DNA of 64,000 bases from an uncultured Muribaculaceae bacterium (lineage in GTDB: Bacteria > Bacteroidota > Bacteroidia > Bacteroidales > Muribaculaceae): the NCBI GenBank assembly GCA_910587475.1, contig CAJUMR010000002.1, positions 48,476-112,475 of the forward strand, read 5' to 3'. This document shows positions 63,364 through 64,000 of this stretch, piece by piece (positions within the stretch are counted from its first letter, which is position 1; every line of letters starts with the position of its first letter). The notes beneath the pieces were generated by a model. It was not told the DNA's origin, did not search any database, and was given only the letters and a program-made list of their open reading frames with translations. A program made the translations under genes and the position numbers.

Positions 63364-63720
63364 TTACTTTGTAACTACGCGGCGCTCTTTGATACGAGCT
63401 TTTTTGCCGGTGAGGTTACGGAGGTAGTAGAGCTTGGCGCGACGAACTTTACCGTACTTGTTGACTACGATTGAGTCGATGAACGGAGATTCGATGGGGA
63501 AAATACGTTCAACACCGATGTTGTCGCTCATTTTGCGAACGGTGAAACGCTTTTTGTTTCCTTCGCCAGAGATGCGGATAACAACACCGCGATACTGCTG
63601 GATACGCTCTTTGTTACCTTCTTTGATGCGGTAAGCGACTGTGATAGTATCGCCAGGACCGAATTCAGGATGCTGCTTGCCGGTTGCAAATGCTTCTTCG
63701 GCAACTTTAATTAAATCCAT
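63364..63720 (-). CDS. rplS: 50S ribosomal protein L19
   Basis: A 118 aa large-subunit protein at the 30S-50S interface. Family motifs: FGPGDTITVAYRIKEGNKERIQQYRGVVI, GEGNKKRFTVRKMSDNIGVERIFPIESPFI and KVRRAKLYYLRNLTGKKARIKE. The open frame runs to 63774, but L19 normally starts at MDLIKVAEE, so the ATG at 63720 is used. Monocistronic, with a leader of about 75 bases that could carry autoregulation. Confidence 0.98.
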   Translation of the reverse strand: MDLIKVAEEAFATGKQHPEFGPGDTITVAYRIKEGNKERIQQYRGVVIRISGEGNKKRFTVRKMSDNIGVERIFPIESPFIDSIVVNKYGKVRRAKLYYLRNLTGKKARIKERRVVTK

Positions 63721-63802
63721 TGTAGCTAAATGATTTAAAATGTTAACATTACTCGCAATATACGCAGGCTGCATGTCCTGCCAGAGATTACGAATTCGGC
63801 TG

Positions 63803-63832
63803 CAAAGTTAGTAATTCTTTTTCAATCAGCAA
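63803..63832 (-). promoter_or_regulatory. rplS promoter
   Basis: TTG (63832-63830), exactly 19 bases, TAACTTTG (63810-63803) on the minus strand, leaving a leader of about 75 bases before the rplS ATG. Confidence 0.8.
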
Positions 63833-63904
63833 AATATCGGCAGACCTATTTTTTGCTGCAATTCACCGATGATGTGGTGTATAGAGTCAACCGAAAATGC
63901 AAAG

Positions 63905-64000
63905 TTAAGCGACATTCTGGAAAAATCGCTTAAGAGGAGATTCAAAGTTTAGCTTTTCACGAGGTCTGCGATTTATTTTCTTCTGTATCTCCATGATCCG
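63905..64000 (-). mobile_element. IS30-family transposase, C-terminal end (partial)
   Basis: The last 31 residues of a transposase gene enter from the right edge and end at a TAA (63907-63905). The tail INRRPREKLNFESP followed by a short hydrophobic end is characteristic of IS30-type transposases (the NRPRKxLNFxSP motif). The element continues outside the window; its terminal inverted repeat should lie between about 63835 and 63905 but cannot be fixed without the other end. Confidence 0.82.

Noticed and set aside
1..64000. CRISPR arrays, rRNA genes, prophage modules and replication origins
   Set aside because: No regularly spaced repeats, rRNA-like sequence, phage structural genes or origin features were seen while reading the window.

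Overview
The window looks like chromosomal DNA from a gut-type Bacteroidales bacterium, possibly close to Muribaculaceae (the family is inference). Supporting signs are: many promoters of the Bacteroidetes form TTG-N19..22-TAnnTTTG; a MurF-alanine racemase fusion behind a GSCFA gene; a PorE-type OmpA protein and C-terminal type IX secretion (T9SS) sorting domains; a sphingolipid-type serine palmitoyltransferase; and many Cys-lipidated surface or periplasmic glycan enzymes. Most of the window is ordinary core chromosome. Accessory material is concentrated at about 26.9-28.5 kb, 51.1-58.0 kb and the right edge.

Layout. 1-7.1 kb (minus): a LytS/LytTR two-component pair, then an RND efflux operon (adaptor, pump, outer-membrane factor cut by the window edge). 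7.2-13.0 kb (plus): a five-gene operon of exported enzymes for 3-keto-glycoside chemistry, made of two Tat-exported Gfo/Idh/MocA oxidoreductases, two DUF1080 lipoproteins and one TIM-barrel lipoprotein, ended by a strong terminator. 13.2-16.0 kb (plus): a CHASE2 membrane sensor without an output domain, followed by a secreted caspase-fold protein. 16.1-20.2 kb (minus): pheS, nth, a TRIC-type channel, a GtrA-family flippase and a GHL10-type glycosidase. 20.2-24.0 kb (minus): aroE, a YeiH-type transporter and comEC. 24.2-26.7 kb (minus): an outer-membrane beta-barrel receptor whose -33 box lies inside an inverted repeat. 26.9-28.5 kb (minus): AT-rich orphan exported proteins. 28.8-32.4 kb (minus): aspS, a NIF3-like protein and a Zn-ribbon protein.

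32.9-45.3 kb (plus): a FAD oxidoreductase lipoprotein, glyS-lemA-FKBP, porE-like/GSCFA/murF-alr, a beta-propeller lipoprotein with a small exported partner, and reverse rubrerythrin. 45.5-50.7 kb: a PKD surface lipoprotein, a GH20 hexosaminidase and spt. 50.96-53.4 kb: tRNA-Ser(GCT), with a large orphan CHAT-protease gene whose stop codon lies in the shared terminator hairpin. 54.0-58.0 kb: a T9SS-exported GH31 enzyme and a SusE/F-like T9SS protein broken by one in-frame TGA. 58.1-63.8 kb: ackA-pta, a small stress-membrane pair, tandem GH18 lipoproteins and rplS. At the right edge is the C-terminal end of an IS30-type transposase.

The best candidates for something undescribed are the orphan CHAT-protease gene next to tRNA-Ser (51.1-53.4 kb), the split CHASE2/caspase module (13.2-16.0 kb) and the all-extracytoplasmic duplicated 3-keto-glycoside operon (7.2-13.0 kb). 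Functions are assigned by reading motifs; no database search or computation was run.
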